The notes below the pieces were generated by a model that had not been told where the DNA came from, did not search any database, and worked only from the letters and a program-made list of their open reading frames with translations. Positions 50,226 to 58,534 of a DNA stretch of 64,000 bases are shown here, piece by piece. Every line of letters begins with the position of its first letter. The first letter of the stretch is position 1. The DNA is from JAVKEN01 sp040221415 (GTDB lineage: Bacteria > Pseudomonadota > Alphaproteobacteria > Rickettsiales > JABSSG01). Made by a program: the position numbers and the translations under genes. Location: assembly GCA_040221415.1 (NCBI GenBank), contig JAVKEN010000014.1, positions 1-64,000 of the forward strand. Reading direction: 5' to 3'.

Positions 50226-51005
50226 TTATTTACTTATTCCACCACTTCTTCCACTACCTGACATTCTAGGGGTTGGTGATGGAGATACGTGTGAACCGCC
50301 GGCAATATGATGCTTTTCAGTTGCATGTTTTCTTGCAACAGTTTTAGCAAGCACAGGACCACCATATTCTTCTAATTGTTCTTTAACTATTTTTTGTTGT
50401 TTTAGCAATGGTATATATTCTCTAAGAAATTCCTCTTCATAATCTTGCAACTTTTCCTTAGATTTCTTTTTATCCATCAATATTTTTTGTGCCTCCCTAC
50501 CTACCCTAACTAAGTGACCACGACGTGTTTCTCCTACCTCTAACTTTGGCAATGTACGAGATTCATCTTTCATTACGGGTTCAGAAAGCTTTAATAAAGC
50601 TGCCTGCCTTTGCTGAGCATTGATGTTTAATTTTTTTACTAAACTCTCTCTATATAATTTGATTGATTTTATAAGTGCAGTAAACTTCTTATTCCCTTTC
50701 CCGCCTAATTCCGCATATGATCTTCTTTGCGAATCATCTAAAGAAGTTTTGTTAATCAATGTCGCAGCTATTTCTTTAGCAAGCTTTACATTGTCTGAAG
50801 TAAACCCTCTCGATGCCGTAGATATTCTGCGACGAAAAGATGAAAATGAAGGAAATTCATCTCTGTGTGATTCTCGGCTTGCTGTGATAGCTGTAGCTGG
50901 TGCCGGAGTTTCAGTCCTAGGAGCTTCTACTACTGTTGCTGGCATTACAGTAGGTTTAGGCGGCTGTGCAGGTGGTCTCCCTCCCCCTCCAAAAAATCTT
51001 GACAT
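50226..51005 (-). CDS. FFGGGG-PPAQPP protein, 259 aa
   Basis: Starts MSRFFGGGGRPPAQPPKP, paralogous at its N-terminus to the next gene. Residues 70-235 look like a basic, mostly helical domain (NVKLAKEIAATLINKTSLDD, KFTALIKSIKLYRESLVKKL, LQDYEEEFLREYIPLLKQQK). The C-terminus is Ser/Gly-rich. No family is recognised. The start lies one base after the upstream stop, indicating coupling. Confidence 0.68.
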   Translation of the reverse strand: MSRFFGGGGRPPAQPPKPTVMPATVVEAPRTETPAPATAITASRESHRDEFPSFSSFRRRISTASRGFTSDNVKLAKEIAATLINKTSLDDSQRRSYAELGGKGNKKFTALIKSIKLYRESLVKKLNINAQQRQAALLKLSEPVMKDESRTLPKLEVGETRRGHLVRVGREAQKILMDKKKSKEKLQDYEEEFLREYIPLLKQQKIVKEQLEEYGGPVLAKTVARKHATEKHHIAGGSHVSPSPTPRMSGSGRSGGISK

Positions 51006-51006
51006 A

Positions 51007-51750
51007 TTAACTACCTATAAAATTAATAATCATCCAGATACCCATACCTACCATAGCTAAATTCTCAGTTAGAGATATAAAACCCAAAGGAACACGGCTA
51101 TTTCCACCAACGCATGCACATTTTAATTCACGCTTATCAATATACACAGCCTTAATGACAGAAATTGCTCCTATAGTTCCGATGAATAATGAAACCGTCG
51201 CTACATATTGCATGTAAATATTTGCAACCATGCCTATTCCTGCGAACGCCTCGGCGAATGGATATATGTATGCATATTTCAACCAACGCTTAGCCAAAAG
51301 GTCATAAGTAATAAATTGGTTAGAAAAACTGTCAAGATTTTGTAGTTTCAAAATCGCTAACACACACATGCTTAACCCAACAAAATACTGGATTGTCAGT
51401 GGCCAATAAATTTCTTTTAAAAAATTCCAAGATATAAAAGCCGCCAAAAGAGCTGTTACTGCAAAAATAGCTGCTACTGGTTTATATGTCACTTGATTTG
51501 GATCAGCTATCTTAACCCCCAAATATTTTTGCAAATCTTCGTGCCCCCCTATTCTTTTTTTATTAATAAAAATTTGTGGAGTAGTTTTCACCTTATGTTT
51601 AGCCTTAAACTTATCAACTTCTGAACGTGTTTTTAGAATATGATCTTCTACCTGATAGCCTTTACTTTCAAGTAAATCTATTGTTTTCAACCCATAAGGG
51701 CATATATGCTTATCAGTTAGCATCCTATATAAAACTGCTTTTTTAGTCAT
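51007..51750 (-). CDS. Glutaredoxin domain fused to a MauE/DoxX-like membrane domain
   Basis: A 247-aa protein. ATG 51750 (MTKKAVLYRML) is chosen because GAG lies just upstream; an earlier in-frame ATG is possible. Residues 1-80 are a glutaredoxin-like domain with CPYG in place of the usual CPYC (DKHICPYGLKTIDLLESKG) and TTPQIFINKKRIGG. Residues 90-247 hold about four membrane helices (VAAIFAVTALLAAFISW, TIQYFVGLSMCVLAILKL, VATVSLFIGTIGAISVIKAV) resembling MauE-type proteins. A redox role at the membrane, such as thiol delivery across it, is inference. Confidence 0.78.
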   Translation of the reverse strand: MTKKAVLYRMLTDKHICPYGLKTIDLLESKGYQVEDHILKTRSEVDKFKAKHKVKTTPQIFINKKRIGGHEDLQKYLGVKIADPNQVTYKPVAAIFAVTALLAAFISWNFLKEIYWPLTIQYFVGLSMCVLAILKLQNLDSFSNQFITYDLLAKRWLKYAYIYPFAEAFAGIGMVANIYMQYVATVSLFIGTIGAISVIKAVYIDKRELKCACVGGNSRVPLGFISLTENLAMVGMGIWMIINFIGS

Positions 51751-51791
51751 TGTCTCATTTACTTGCTTATGCATATTAGAACAAATTTTGG

Positions 51792-51823
51792 TTAATAAAT
51801 TATTAATGTTTTTGAGTTAGAAT
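51792..51823 (+). promoter_or_regulatory. CtrA-like box with -10, upstream of the exported 184-aa gene
   Basis: TTAATAAATTATTAAT (51792-51807) is an exact TTAA-N7-TTAA site. TAGAAT follows after exactly 10 bases (51818-51823), 25 bases before ATG. Confidence 0.65.
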
Positions 51824-51848
51824 CGGACTTATAAAAAAACAAATTATT

Positions 51849-52403
51849 ATGCGCTTAATAACAATTTTCGCAGCCCTAGCAGCCGCTGCAGCCTTGCTAG
51901 AATCAGCTACTGCAATGCCAAGAAGTCCAGAAGATGAAAGAGCTTTATCAAGAGCAAGAGAGGGAATTGATGAAGGAATGTCATCATTTGGTGAAGAAGG
52001 TGAAAGATTATGCTTAGAGGCAAAAGATTTCCTTTTGTCCAATGGCGTTACTGAAAAAATGATTGGTAATTTAGAAAGCAGTTTAGCAGTAGAGCCAAGA
52101 TTAAATGGATTATGTTTCTTAGAAGGAGAAGAACCTACCAGAAGAATGCTCAGAGAAGCAAAGGACATAGCCGGCTCCATAAGGCGTCACCGTTATACTC
52201 CAGAAGGAGAGGAATTAAAAAAATGCGGAGTTGTTACAGAAAGATCTAAGTCAACAAAAAAGAAACTCGCTGATAGATTAAGAAAATCTCCTACTATGAA
52301 ACGTAGAGATCCTTTAGCAAATGTAGGAGACACTCACGGAATAAAAGGGTTTGAGCATCGCAAACAACACACAAAACCAAAAAAGTCTGGTCGAGGCAGG
52401 TAA
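51849..52403 (+). CDS. Exported 184-aa protein with basic C-terminus
   Basis: The signal peptide is clear (MRLITIFAALAAAAALLESA, cleavage after ATA). The mature part is helical and charged (EGERLCLEAKDFLLSNGVTE), with three cysteines. The last 40 residues are basic (KRRDPLANVGDTHG, KPKKSGRGR). The next gene has the same layout, suggesting an old duplication. No family is recognised. A CtrA-like promoter precedes it. Confidence 0.7.
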   Translation: MRLITIFAALAAAAALLESATAMPRSPEDERALSRAREGIDEGMSSFGEEGERLCLEAKDFLLSNGVTEKMIGNLESSLAVEPRLNGLCFLEGEEPTRRMLREAKDIAGSIRRHRYTPEGEELKKCGVVTERSKSTKKKLADRLRKSPTMKRRDPLANVGDTHGIKGFEHRKQHTKPKKSGRGR

Positions 52404-52432
52404 CTTTAATTAATTTAATAACGGAAAAGAGT

Positions 52433-52858
52433 ATGAGAACAGTATTAGCATTAGCAGCAATAGCAGCGCTTGTTGCAGCAGCCAAGAAAGAAGAAACAAA
52501 TAAAAAACATATAGGTATGCTAGATGATTTAGGAGAAGGAGTAGTAAGAGCAGCAGATGGTATAGGAGGTAAAGAAGCAGTCACAGTATGCTTGCAGGCC
52601 AGAAGAGAGATGAGACCTATAGTAGAAGCTGTGAGGACTGATGATATAGCTCAAGGCGGCCTTCGCGGAGCAGAAGAACTAGTGCGGTCCGGGTCAGAAG
52701 CCGCAAGAAAAGCTTCTGTAAAGGCTGAAGCTAAAAAAGTAAAAAGTGGGCTTGAGTCATTCTTAGAACAAGGCCAAAAAACTTTGAGTGGCTTTTTCAA
52801 AGCAGAAAAAAAACGTGGCGGTAATAAAGGTAAAGGCGGAAAACATCGCGGCCGTTGA
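52433..52858 (+). CDS. Exported 141-aa protein with basic C-terminus
   Basis: The signal peptide is MRTVLALAAIAALVAAAKK, shorter than usual. The mature part is helical (GVVRAADGIGGKEAVTVCLQ, EELVRSGSEAARKASVKAEA). The last 20 residues are Lys/Gly/Arg-rich (KKRGGNKGKGGKHRGR). Layout and tail resemble the preceding gene, 29 bases upstream on the same strand, so they probably form one operon. No family is recognised. Confidence 0.68.
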   Translation: MRTVLALAAIAALVAAAKKEETNKKHIGMLDDLGEGVVRAADGIGGKEAVTVCLQARREMRPIVEAVRTDDIAQGGLRGAEELVRSGSEAARKASVKAEAKKVKSGLESFLEQGQKTLSGFFKAEKKRGGNKGKGGKHRGR

Positions 52859-52943
52859 TTCTTTTAACCTATAATTGTTTTTGCAAAGATTATTGTCTTT
52901 ATTTCATATATATTTATTATCTCTAAAAATCTAAGCAAATATT

Positions 52944-54107
52944 ATGAAATATGATGCAATAGTAATTGGCGCTGGTGCTGCTGGGTTAATGGCAGCAGTT
53001 CAATTAGGCAGTCGCAGCAAAAAAGTTTTATTAGTTGAGCATACTAATAAAATAGGAGAGAAAATTAGAATCTCAGGTGGAGGAAGGTGCAACTTCACAA
53101 ACTTAAGAGCCTCTCCCAAAAATTATATTTCTGAGAACCCATCTTTTGCAATATCCGCCCTATCGCGTTATTCGCAACATGATTTTATCAAATTAGTCGA
53201 AAGTTATAATATCTCCTACCACGAAAAGACTTTGGGTCAGTTGTTTTGCGACGGCTCTTCAAAGCAAATTATAAATATGCTGGTAGAAGAGTGTAAAAAA
53301 TCGAACGTTACTATTTCCTTAAACTGCCAAGTTTCTGCTGTGAAAAAAAATGAGGATTTCCATGTGCAAACCAGTCACGGAAATTTAACTTGCGACTCTT
53401 TGATCATTGCAAGCGGAGGTCTTTCTATACCTAAAATTGGTGCTACAAACTTTGGATATAATATTGCTAAACAATTTGGCTTAAACATTATAACTCCAAG
53501 ACCTGCTCTTGCGCCATTAACTGTTGCTGATAAGGAGTTAGGCTTTTATAAAAACCTAAGTGGCATTTCAATTGATTCATTAGTCAGCTACGGCAAAGTT
53601 CAGTTCAAAGAGAATATATTATTTACACACCGTGGACTTAGCGGTCCAGCGATTTTACAAATATCTTCTTATATAAAAAATTTCCCTGACAATATTATAA
53701 TAAATTTACTGCCTGATATTGATCTTAAAGAAATATTTACTAGGCAGAAAAACACTACAGCTTTTTTGAGCGCTATACTCAAAGAATATTTACCAAATAA
53801 ATTTGTAGATAGCTGGTGTGACAAGTATGGAAGTAATAAAAAGCTTACTGACTATAAAACAAAGGATTTACTCAATATTGCTGAAACACTTCATAAGTTT
53901 GAGGTGAAGGTAAATGACACAGAGGGTTACAACAAGGCTGAGGTCACTGCCGGAGGGGTTGACACCAAAGAACTGTCATCCAAAAATATGGAATGTTTGA
54001 AGGTTCCAGGACTGTTTTTTATTGGAGAAGTGGTTGATGTAACAGGATGGCTTGGGGGCTATAACTTCCAATGGGCATGGTCTTCAGCACAAGCTGTTGG
54101 GAGGTAA
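52944..54107 (+). CDS. HI0933-family flavoprotein (BaiN/YhiN-like)
   Basis: A 387-aa FAD-dependent oxidoreductase of the HI0933 family. The N-terminal dinucleotide site is DAIVIGAGAAGLMAAVQLG, and the family block EKIRISGGGRCNFTN follows. The C-terminus carries TAGGVDTKELSSKNME and FFIGEVVDVTGWLGGYNFQW, both typical. The length is normal. The physiological substrate of most members is not settled. Housekeeping-like and not linked to its neighbours. Confidence 0.92.
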   Translation: MKYDAIVIGAGAAGLMAAVQLGSRSKKVLLVEHTNKIGEKIRISGGGRCNFTNLRASPKNYISENPSFAISALSRYSQHDFIKLVESYNISYHEKTLGQLFCDGSSKQIINMLVEECKKSNVTISLNCQVSAVKKNEDFHVQTSHGNLTCDSLIIASGGLSIPKIGATNFGYNIAKQFGLNIITPRPALAPLTVADKELGFYKNLSGISIDSLVSYGKVQFKENILFTHRGLSGPAILQISSYIKNFPDNIIINLLPDIDLKEIFTRQKNTTAFLSAILKEYLPNKFVDSWCDKYGSNKKLTDYKTKDLLNIAETLHKFEVKVNDTEGYNKAEVTAGGVDTKELSSKNMECLKVPGLFFIGEVVDVTGWLGGYNFQWAWSSAQAVGR

Positions 54108-54121
54108 GGGTTTTTCTTAAT

Positions 54122-55045
54122 TTATTTTTGCTCTTTAATAAACTTATCAATTTCCTCGACAATTCTATCGAAATTTTGGGGGCTTATTGCATGAGCAAAA
54201 TCATCCCAGACAATCAATTTAGAATTTTTAATTCTTTTAGCCATCTCTTCACCATGACCAGGAAACACTGGATCTTTCTCTCCTTGAATTATTAAAGTAG
54301 GTATCTTTATTAATTCTGGAGCTTTGTCGTGCAAATCAAAAGAAGCCCTCATTGCTTTTGCGTGGGATGCATATGAATTATGTTTGTCAGTACGCGTATA
54401 AAACAACATTGCCTCATCCCTATAAAACTGCTTATCAAAATTTTCCTGTGAGCCATCAAGCAGCCTCCAAGTTTCAATATAATTATCAACTTTTTCATCC
54501 AAACTTTGCTTATCAGCCTGCTGCGTAGCCCATTCCACATAATATTTGTGTGGCTGATTTAAATGGCTCTTACTTTCTATGCCATCAAAAGCATCAAAGC
54601 CAGGTCGGAAATCAGTTGATGTGCCTAATAAGATAATAGACTTAGCATATTCAGGCAAATAGGCAGCAATAAATTGATTAATTTGCCCACCCATCGAGAA
54701 TCCAACAAAATGCGCTTTTTTAATATCATATTTTTTTAGAAGATTTACTGCATCATGTGCTAGATCTAGAACGTCATATGGCTCTTTGTCATAGTCAATT
54801 TTTGGTGATAAACCTGCATCTCTATAATCATAACGAACAACAAAATATCCTTTTGCAGCAAGCTTATTACAAAAACTCTCATGCCAAGTAATTGCCTGAT
54901 TACCTGCACCAGCATTTAAAATTATTGCAGGATTATTTATATCTCCAAAGCTCTCAGAAAATAAAATGATTTCATTTTTTGACATTGCATATACCTTATT
55001 TAAGGGCAATAAAAATAATAATATTGAGATTAAAAGATTGCGCAT
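54122..55045 (-). CDS. Exported alpha/beta hydrolase
   Basis: A 307-aa alpha/beta-hydrolase. The start is set at ATG 55045, giving a signal peptide (MRNLLISILLFLLPLNKVYA); the longer frame runs through the tRNA gene and is excluded. The nucleophile elbow is GFSMGGQ (Ser about 140), the acid is in IQGEKDPVFPGHG and the His in DDFAHAISPQ. The N-terminal ILNAGAGNQAITWHESF and DYRDAGLS match the family. An esterase, lipase or haloperoxidase-like enzyme in the periplasm; substrate unknown. Confidence 0.87.
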   Translation of the reverse strand: MRNLLISILLFLLPLNKVYAMSKNEIILFSESFGDINNPAIILNAGAGNQAITWHESFCNKLAAKGYFVVRYDYRDAGLSPKIDYDKEPYDVLDLAHDAVNLLKKYDIKKAHFVGFSMGGQINQFIAAYLPEYAKSIILLGTSTDFRPGFDAFDGIESKSHLNQPHKYYVEWATQQADKQSLDEKVDNYIETWRLLDGSQENFDKQFYRDEAMLFYTRTDKHNSYASHAKAMRASFDLHDKAPELIKIPTLIIQGEKDPVFPGHGEEMAKRIKNSKLIVWDDFAHAISPQNFDRIVEEIDKFIKEQK

Positions 55046-55062
55046 AAACTTTTGCAAAAGTT

Positions 55063-55137
55063 TGGCTCCCCGGGCCGGATTCGAACCAGCGACCGAACGG
55101 TTAACAGCCGTTTGCTCTACCACTGAGCTACCGAGGA
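55063..55137 (-). tRNA. tRNA-Asn (GTT)
   Basis: On the minus strand the acceptor arms TCCTCGG and CCGGGGA pair, followed by discriminator G and an encoded CCA (55063-55065). The D-arm, the anticodon loop CTGTTAA (anticodon GTT, 55103-55105) and the T-loop TTCGAAT are all normal. It lies just upstream of the hydrolase gene on the same strand. Confidence 0.97.
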
Positions 55138-55228
55138 ACACCAACGAGATCGATTTATAACAAATAAATTTTTATCAATCCAGCATTTTCTTGTATAAAA
55201 TACCCCTAGAGCAAAAAAAAATGATGAG

Positions 55229-55963
55229 ATGCCTAACTACGAACAATTCTCCTTAAGAGAAGTTGTGAATCACGCCGTTGAATCTGGAGTTTCACTCGCT
55301 ACATCTGCGTTCTTTGCATCTACCTGTAACCAACTGTCATACAACCCTGTCGAAACTTTTTCGTTTTATACTGCTCAAAACAACTGCTATTATCTGTCTC
55401 ATTTGTTTTTCAAAGATGCAGTCATAGAATTAGCTGCAGCAATAGGTCACCTCCCCCTATTGAGCATGCCTGGGAAATTTGCAGTAAATTTATTCGGCAA
55501 AGAAGGAAATTCACAATCAATTGGTCAGCAAGAATCTTATAATCAGTTAGTTGAGGGGAGCAATAAAATCATTCCAATCATTGCAACAGAGTGCATGTTC
55601 CCAGGCCTGGGGGTTAGCATGCATACTGAAATAATGTCATCTTATGCTCGTTCAATAGCATATGATATTTATAATAGCTTCAATCCTAATGCTAGCTACT
55701 CTCACTCAGGTCACTTCGCAAATGAATATGAATTACACACGGAAATTGAAGCACCAATAATATTGAGTTTGGTTTTGTTATCTAAGCCCTACGATAATTT
55801 ACTAAACCATCTTTTAGTCGATGAATTCATGATTGAGTTTTTTAAAGGATTAGCATTTGAGACAGTCGACCAGGTATGCCCATCTTGCTCTGAAAAGTTT
55901 CATAAATTCAGAGAAGGACTAATAGGTCAATTCATGCAAACTCCTCAACAAGAAACTTATTGA
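55229..55963 (+). CDS. Hypothetical 244-aa protein
   Basis: Starts MPNYEQFSLREVVNHAVESG. Mostly helical with several hydrophobic but not clearly transmembrane segments (AVIELAAAIGHLPLLSMPG, APIILSLVLLSKPYDNLLNH). A Cys pair near the C-terminus (CPSC) could bind metal. No signal peptide and no family is recognised. A plausible promoter with TATAAA lies about 40 bases upstream. Confidence 0.6.
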   Translation: MPNYEQFSLREVVNHAVESGVSLATSAFFASTCNQLSYNPVETFSFYTAQNNCYYLSHLFFKDAVIELAAAIGHLPLLSMPGKFAVNLFGKEGNSQSIGQQESYNQLVEGSNKIIPIIATECMFPGLGVSMHTEIMSSYARSIAYDIYNSFNPNASYSHSGHFANEYELHTEIEAPIILSLVLLSKPYDNLLNHLLVDEFMIEFFKGLAFETVDQVCPSCSEKFHKFREGLIGQFMQTPQQETY

Positions 55964-56015
55964 AATATTACTCATTTACTATTATTCATCTTGTATCTAG
56001 CTAAAAAGGTAAAGA

Positions 56016-57635
56016 ATGTCAGAATACGTATACGTAATAAAAGAACTCAATAAGTTCAACTCGCAAGGAAAACAGATTCTTAAAGATGTCTGGTTATCGT
56101 TTCTTCCAGGGGCGAAGATTGGAGTTATTGGCCATAACGGTTCTGGTAAATCCACTTTGATGAAAATCATGGCTGGGATTGAAACTGAGTTTGATGGAGA
56201 AGCCTGGTCAGCTAAAAACATCAAAGTAGGCTACCTACCTCAGGAGCCGCAACTTGACCCAAAGAAAAATGTTTTTGAGAACATCATGTCTAGCTTGTCA
56301 GAAGTGACTGACATAATTAAAGAGTTTAACGAGATAAGCAATAAATTTGCCGAGCCAATGAGTGATGATGAAATGAATAACCTCATTGAAAAGCAAGGTG
56401 AATTACAAGAGAAAATTGATGCGGTTGGTGGTTGGGATGTTGAGCGTGAAGCTGAAATTGCGATGCAAAAATTAAACTGTCCCCCTAAAGACGCAGACGT
56501 TACAAAAATCTCAGGTGGTGAAAAAAGACGTGTAGCATTATGTAAGCTTCTGTTAGAAAAGCCTGACATGTTGCTTCTTGATGAACCAACAAACCATCTA
56601 GATGCTGAATCAATTGCATGGCTAGAAAAATATCTAAAAAATTATGCTGGAACAGTTGTTGTTGTTACACATGATAGATACTTCCTGGATAACGTTACTG
56701 AATGGATTCTAGAAATTAATCGTGGTGAATGCATTCCTTGGAAAGGTAAATATTCCGAATGGTTAGACCAAAAACAGAAAAAATTAGCTACAGAATCTAA
56801 ACAAGAAGATGCCAGACAGAAGCAGCTTGCTGGCGAGTTAGAATGGATAAGACAGTCTCCTAAAGCAAGACAAGCAAAAAACAAAGCTCGTATTAGCGCT
56901 TATGAAAAACTAGCCTCGCAACAAAAGGATTATAATGTAGGAACGGCGAAAATAGTAATAGCTGACGGTCCAAGGCTTGGTAATGAAGTTGTTGAAGTTA
57001 ATGGTTTTACCAAGAAATTTGGTGATCGCACTTTAATTAAAGATCTGGACTTCAAAGTTCCTCCTGGTTCTATTGTGGGGATCATTGGCCCTAATGGATA
57101 TGGTAAAACAACTCTATTTAAAGCTATCTCTGGAATTGAGAAAGATTACGAGGGAGAAATCAAAATTGGCGATACTGTCAAATTAGGATATGTGGACCAA
57201 AGTAGAGATCACCTTGATAACAAGAAAAATGTATGGGAAGAAATTTCCGGTGGTCACGACCATGTATTACTTGGTAAAAAAGAAGTTAATAGCCGGGCTT
57301 ATTGCTCAAGTTTTAACTTCAAAGGTTCAGATCAACAGAAAGTTCTGGGAGAAATGTCAGGTGGTGAAAGAAATAGAGTGCATTTAGCTAAGCTGTTAAA
57401 GACTGGATCAAATGTAATTCTTTTAGATGAACCTACCAACGATCTAGATGTTGATACTTTGCGTTCATTAGAAGAAGCAATCTTAGAATTCTCAGGGACA
57501 ATTCTTGTTATAAGCCATGATAGATGGTTCCTTGATCGTATTTCTACGCATATTCTTGCTTTTGAGAAAGATAAAATTAATTGGTCAGAAGGAAATTATA
57601 GCGATTACGAAGAAAAGTTCTTGGATAAAGAATAA
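56016..57635 (+). CDS. ettA: ABC-F translation factor EttA
   Basis: A 539-aa ABC-F protein with two ATPase domains and no membrane part. EttA binds the ribosomal E-site and gates the first elongation step according to energy state. First domain: Walker A GHNGSGKST, signature KISGGEKRR, Walker B MLLLDEPTNHLD. Second domain: Walker A GPNGYGKTT, signature EMSGGERNR, Walker B VILLDEPTNDLD. The linker (ARQKQLAGELEWIRQSPKAR) is the P-site tRNA-interaction motif. Length and start fit EttA. Confidence 0.94.
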   Translation: MSEYVYVIKELNKFNSQGKQILKDVWLSFLPGAKIGVIGHNGSGKSTLMKIMAGIETEFDGEAWSAKNIKVGYLPQEPQLDPKKNVFENIMSSLSEVTDIIKEFNEISNKFAEPMSDDEMNNLIEKQGELQEKIDAVGGWDVEREAEIAMQKLNCPPKDADVTKISGGEKRRVALCKLLLEKPDMLLLDEPTNHLDAESIAWLEKYLKNYAGTVVVVTHDRYFLDNVTEWILEINRGECIPWKGKYSEWLDQKQKKLATESKQEDARQKQLAGELEWIRQSPKARQAKNKARISAYEKLASQQKDYNVGTAKIVIADGPRLGNEVVEVNGFTKKFGDRTLIKDLDFKVPPGSIVGIIGPNGYGKTTLFKAISGIEKDYEGEIKIGDTVKLGYVDQSRDHLDNKKNVWEEISGGHDHVLLGKKEVNSRAYCSSFNFKGSDQQKVLGEMSGGERNRVHLAKLLKTGSNVILLDEPTNDLDVDTLRSLEEAILEFSGTILVISHDRWFLDRISTHILAFEKDKINWSEGNYSDYEEKFLDKE

Positions 57636-57719
57636 TAAATCCAAATTGCTTGAAATGAAAATTAAAAGCAACTACACTCTCCGTCTGAAAATATCACCCA
57701 AATAATAAAGGTTTTGGTT

Positions 57720-57884
57720 ATGGGAATATCACTTGCACAATTACTCTTAATTTTGATAGTTGTTTTGATTCTATTTGGCGCAGGAAAATTACCTCAGGTT
57801 ATGGATCAATTAGGTAAAGGGGTAAAGAATTTCAAAAACAGTATGAAAAGTGATGAAAAAGAAAAAAAAGATAAGGAAGACTAA
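57720..57884 (+). CDS. tatA: Sec-independent translocase subunit TatA
   Basis: A 54-aa TatA, which forms the pore of the twin-arginine pathway. The N-terminal helix MGISLAQLLLILIVVLILFG is followed by the conserved amphipathic helix GAGKLPQVMDQLGKG and a Lys/Asp/Glu-rich tail. The length is typical of short rickettsial TatA. Its stop overlaps the next start by one base (TAATG). The tatB and tatC genes are not in the window. Confidence 0.92.
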   Translation: MGISLAQLLLILIVVLILFGAGKLPQVMDQLGKGVKNFKNSMKSDEKEKKDKED

Positions 57885-58513
57885 TGAGCATTCCCTCAGG
57901 TAATATAGTAGAAGTTCTTCATAACGTATTGAGAAGGCACAAGAAAAAAGATATATCTTTTGAAGAAATTGCCGAACTGTTGGAAGGTCATAGTTTGATG
58001 TTAATGATTGCTGTTATAGCATTTCCAATGGCAATTCCGGTACCTACCCCTCCTGGATTCACTACCTTATTTGGCGTGCCTCTTTGCATATTAACAATGC
58101 AGTTAATCTTGGGCTATGAAAAACCAAAATTACCTAATTTTATAGCCAAAAGAAAAATAAAGACTGCAACTTTTAAAAGCTTCGTTACTAAAGCAGAGCC
58201 ACTTTTCAATAAGCTATCTAAATGGTTTAAGCCAAGACAAAAAAAATTCTTATCAAAATCATCAGAAAAAGTAATGGCAACACTAGCATTTTTATGTGCG
58301 GTATCAGTTGCTCTTCCTATACTATTTGGAAATGCAATTCCATGCGCCGCTATTCTTATTATGGCTCTTGGAATGCTTTACCAAGACGGTGTTATCGTTG
58401 TTGTTGGAATGGCCGTTGCAATAGTTGGGTTGACCATTGCATCAACAGTGGTATTCTTGTTCTTTTGGTTGGGGAAAATAGCATTCTTCAAACTATTTAG
58501 CGACTTCTTATAA
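57884..58513 (+). CDS. ExoD-family membrane protein
   Basis: A 209-aa ExoD-family protein. The N-terminal block ISFEEIAELLEGHSLMLMIA and the following FPMAIPVPTPPGFTTLFGVP match the family. About four membrane helices follow. ExoD was named from rhizobial exopolysaccharide synthesis, but in other bacteria its role is unclear. Translationally coupled to tatA, an arrangement that may reflect only cotranscription. Confidence 0.86.
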   Translation: MSIPSGNIVEVLHNVLRRHKKKDISFEEIAELLEGHSLMLMIAVIAFPMAIPVPTPPGFTTLFGVPLCILTMQLILGYEKPKLPNFIAKRKIKTATFKSFVTKAEPLFNKLSKWFKPRQKKFLSKSSEKVMATLAFLCAVSVALPILFGNAIPCAAILIMALGMLYQDGVIVVVGMAVAIVGLTIASTVVFLFFWLGKIAFFKLFSDFL

Positions 58514-58534
58514 TTCAATTAAACAGGAGCTCTT

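Noticed and set aside
55046..55144. N-terminal extension of the alpha/beta hydrolase
   Set aside because: The extra codons run antisense-free straight through tRNA-Asn on the same strand; the ATG at 55045 gives a normal signal peptide.
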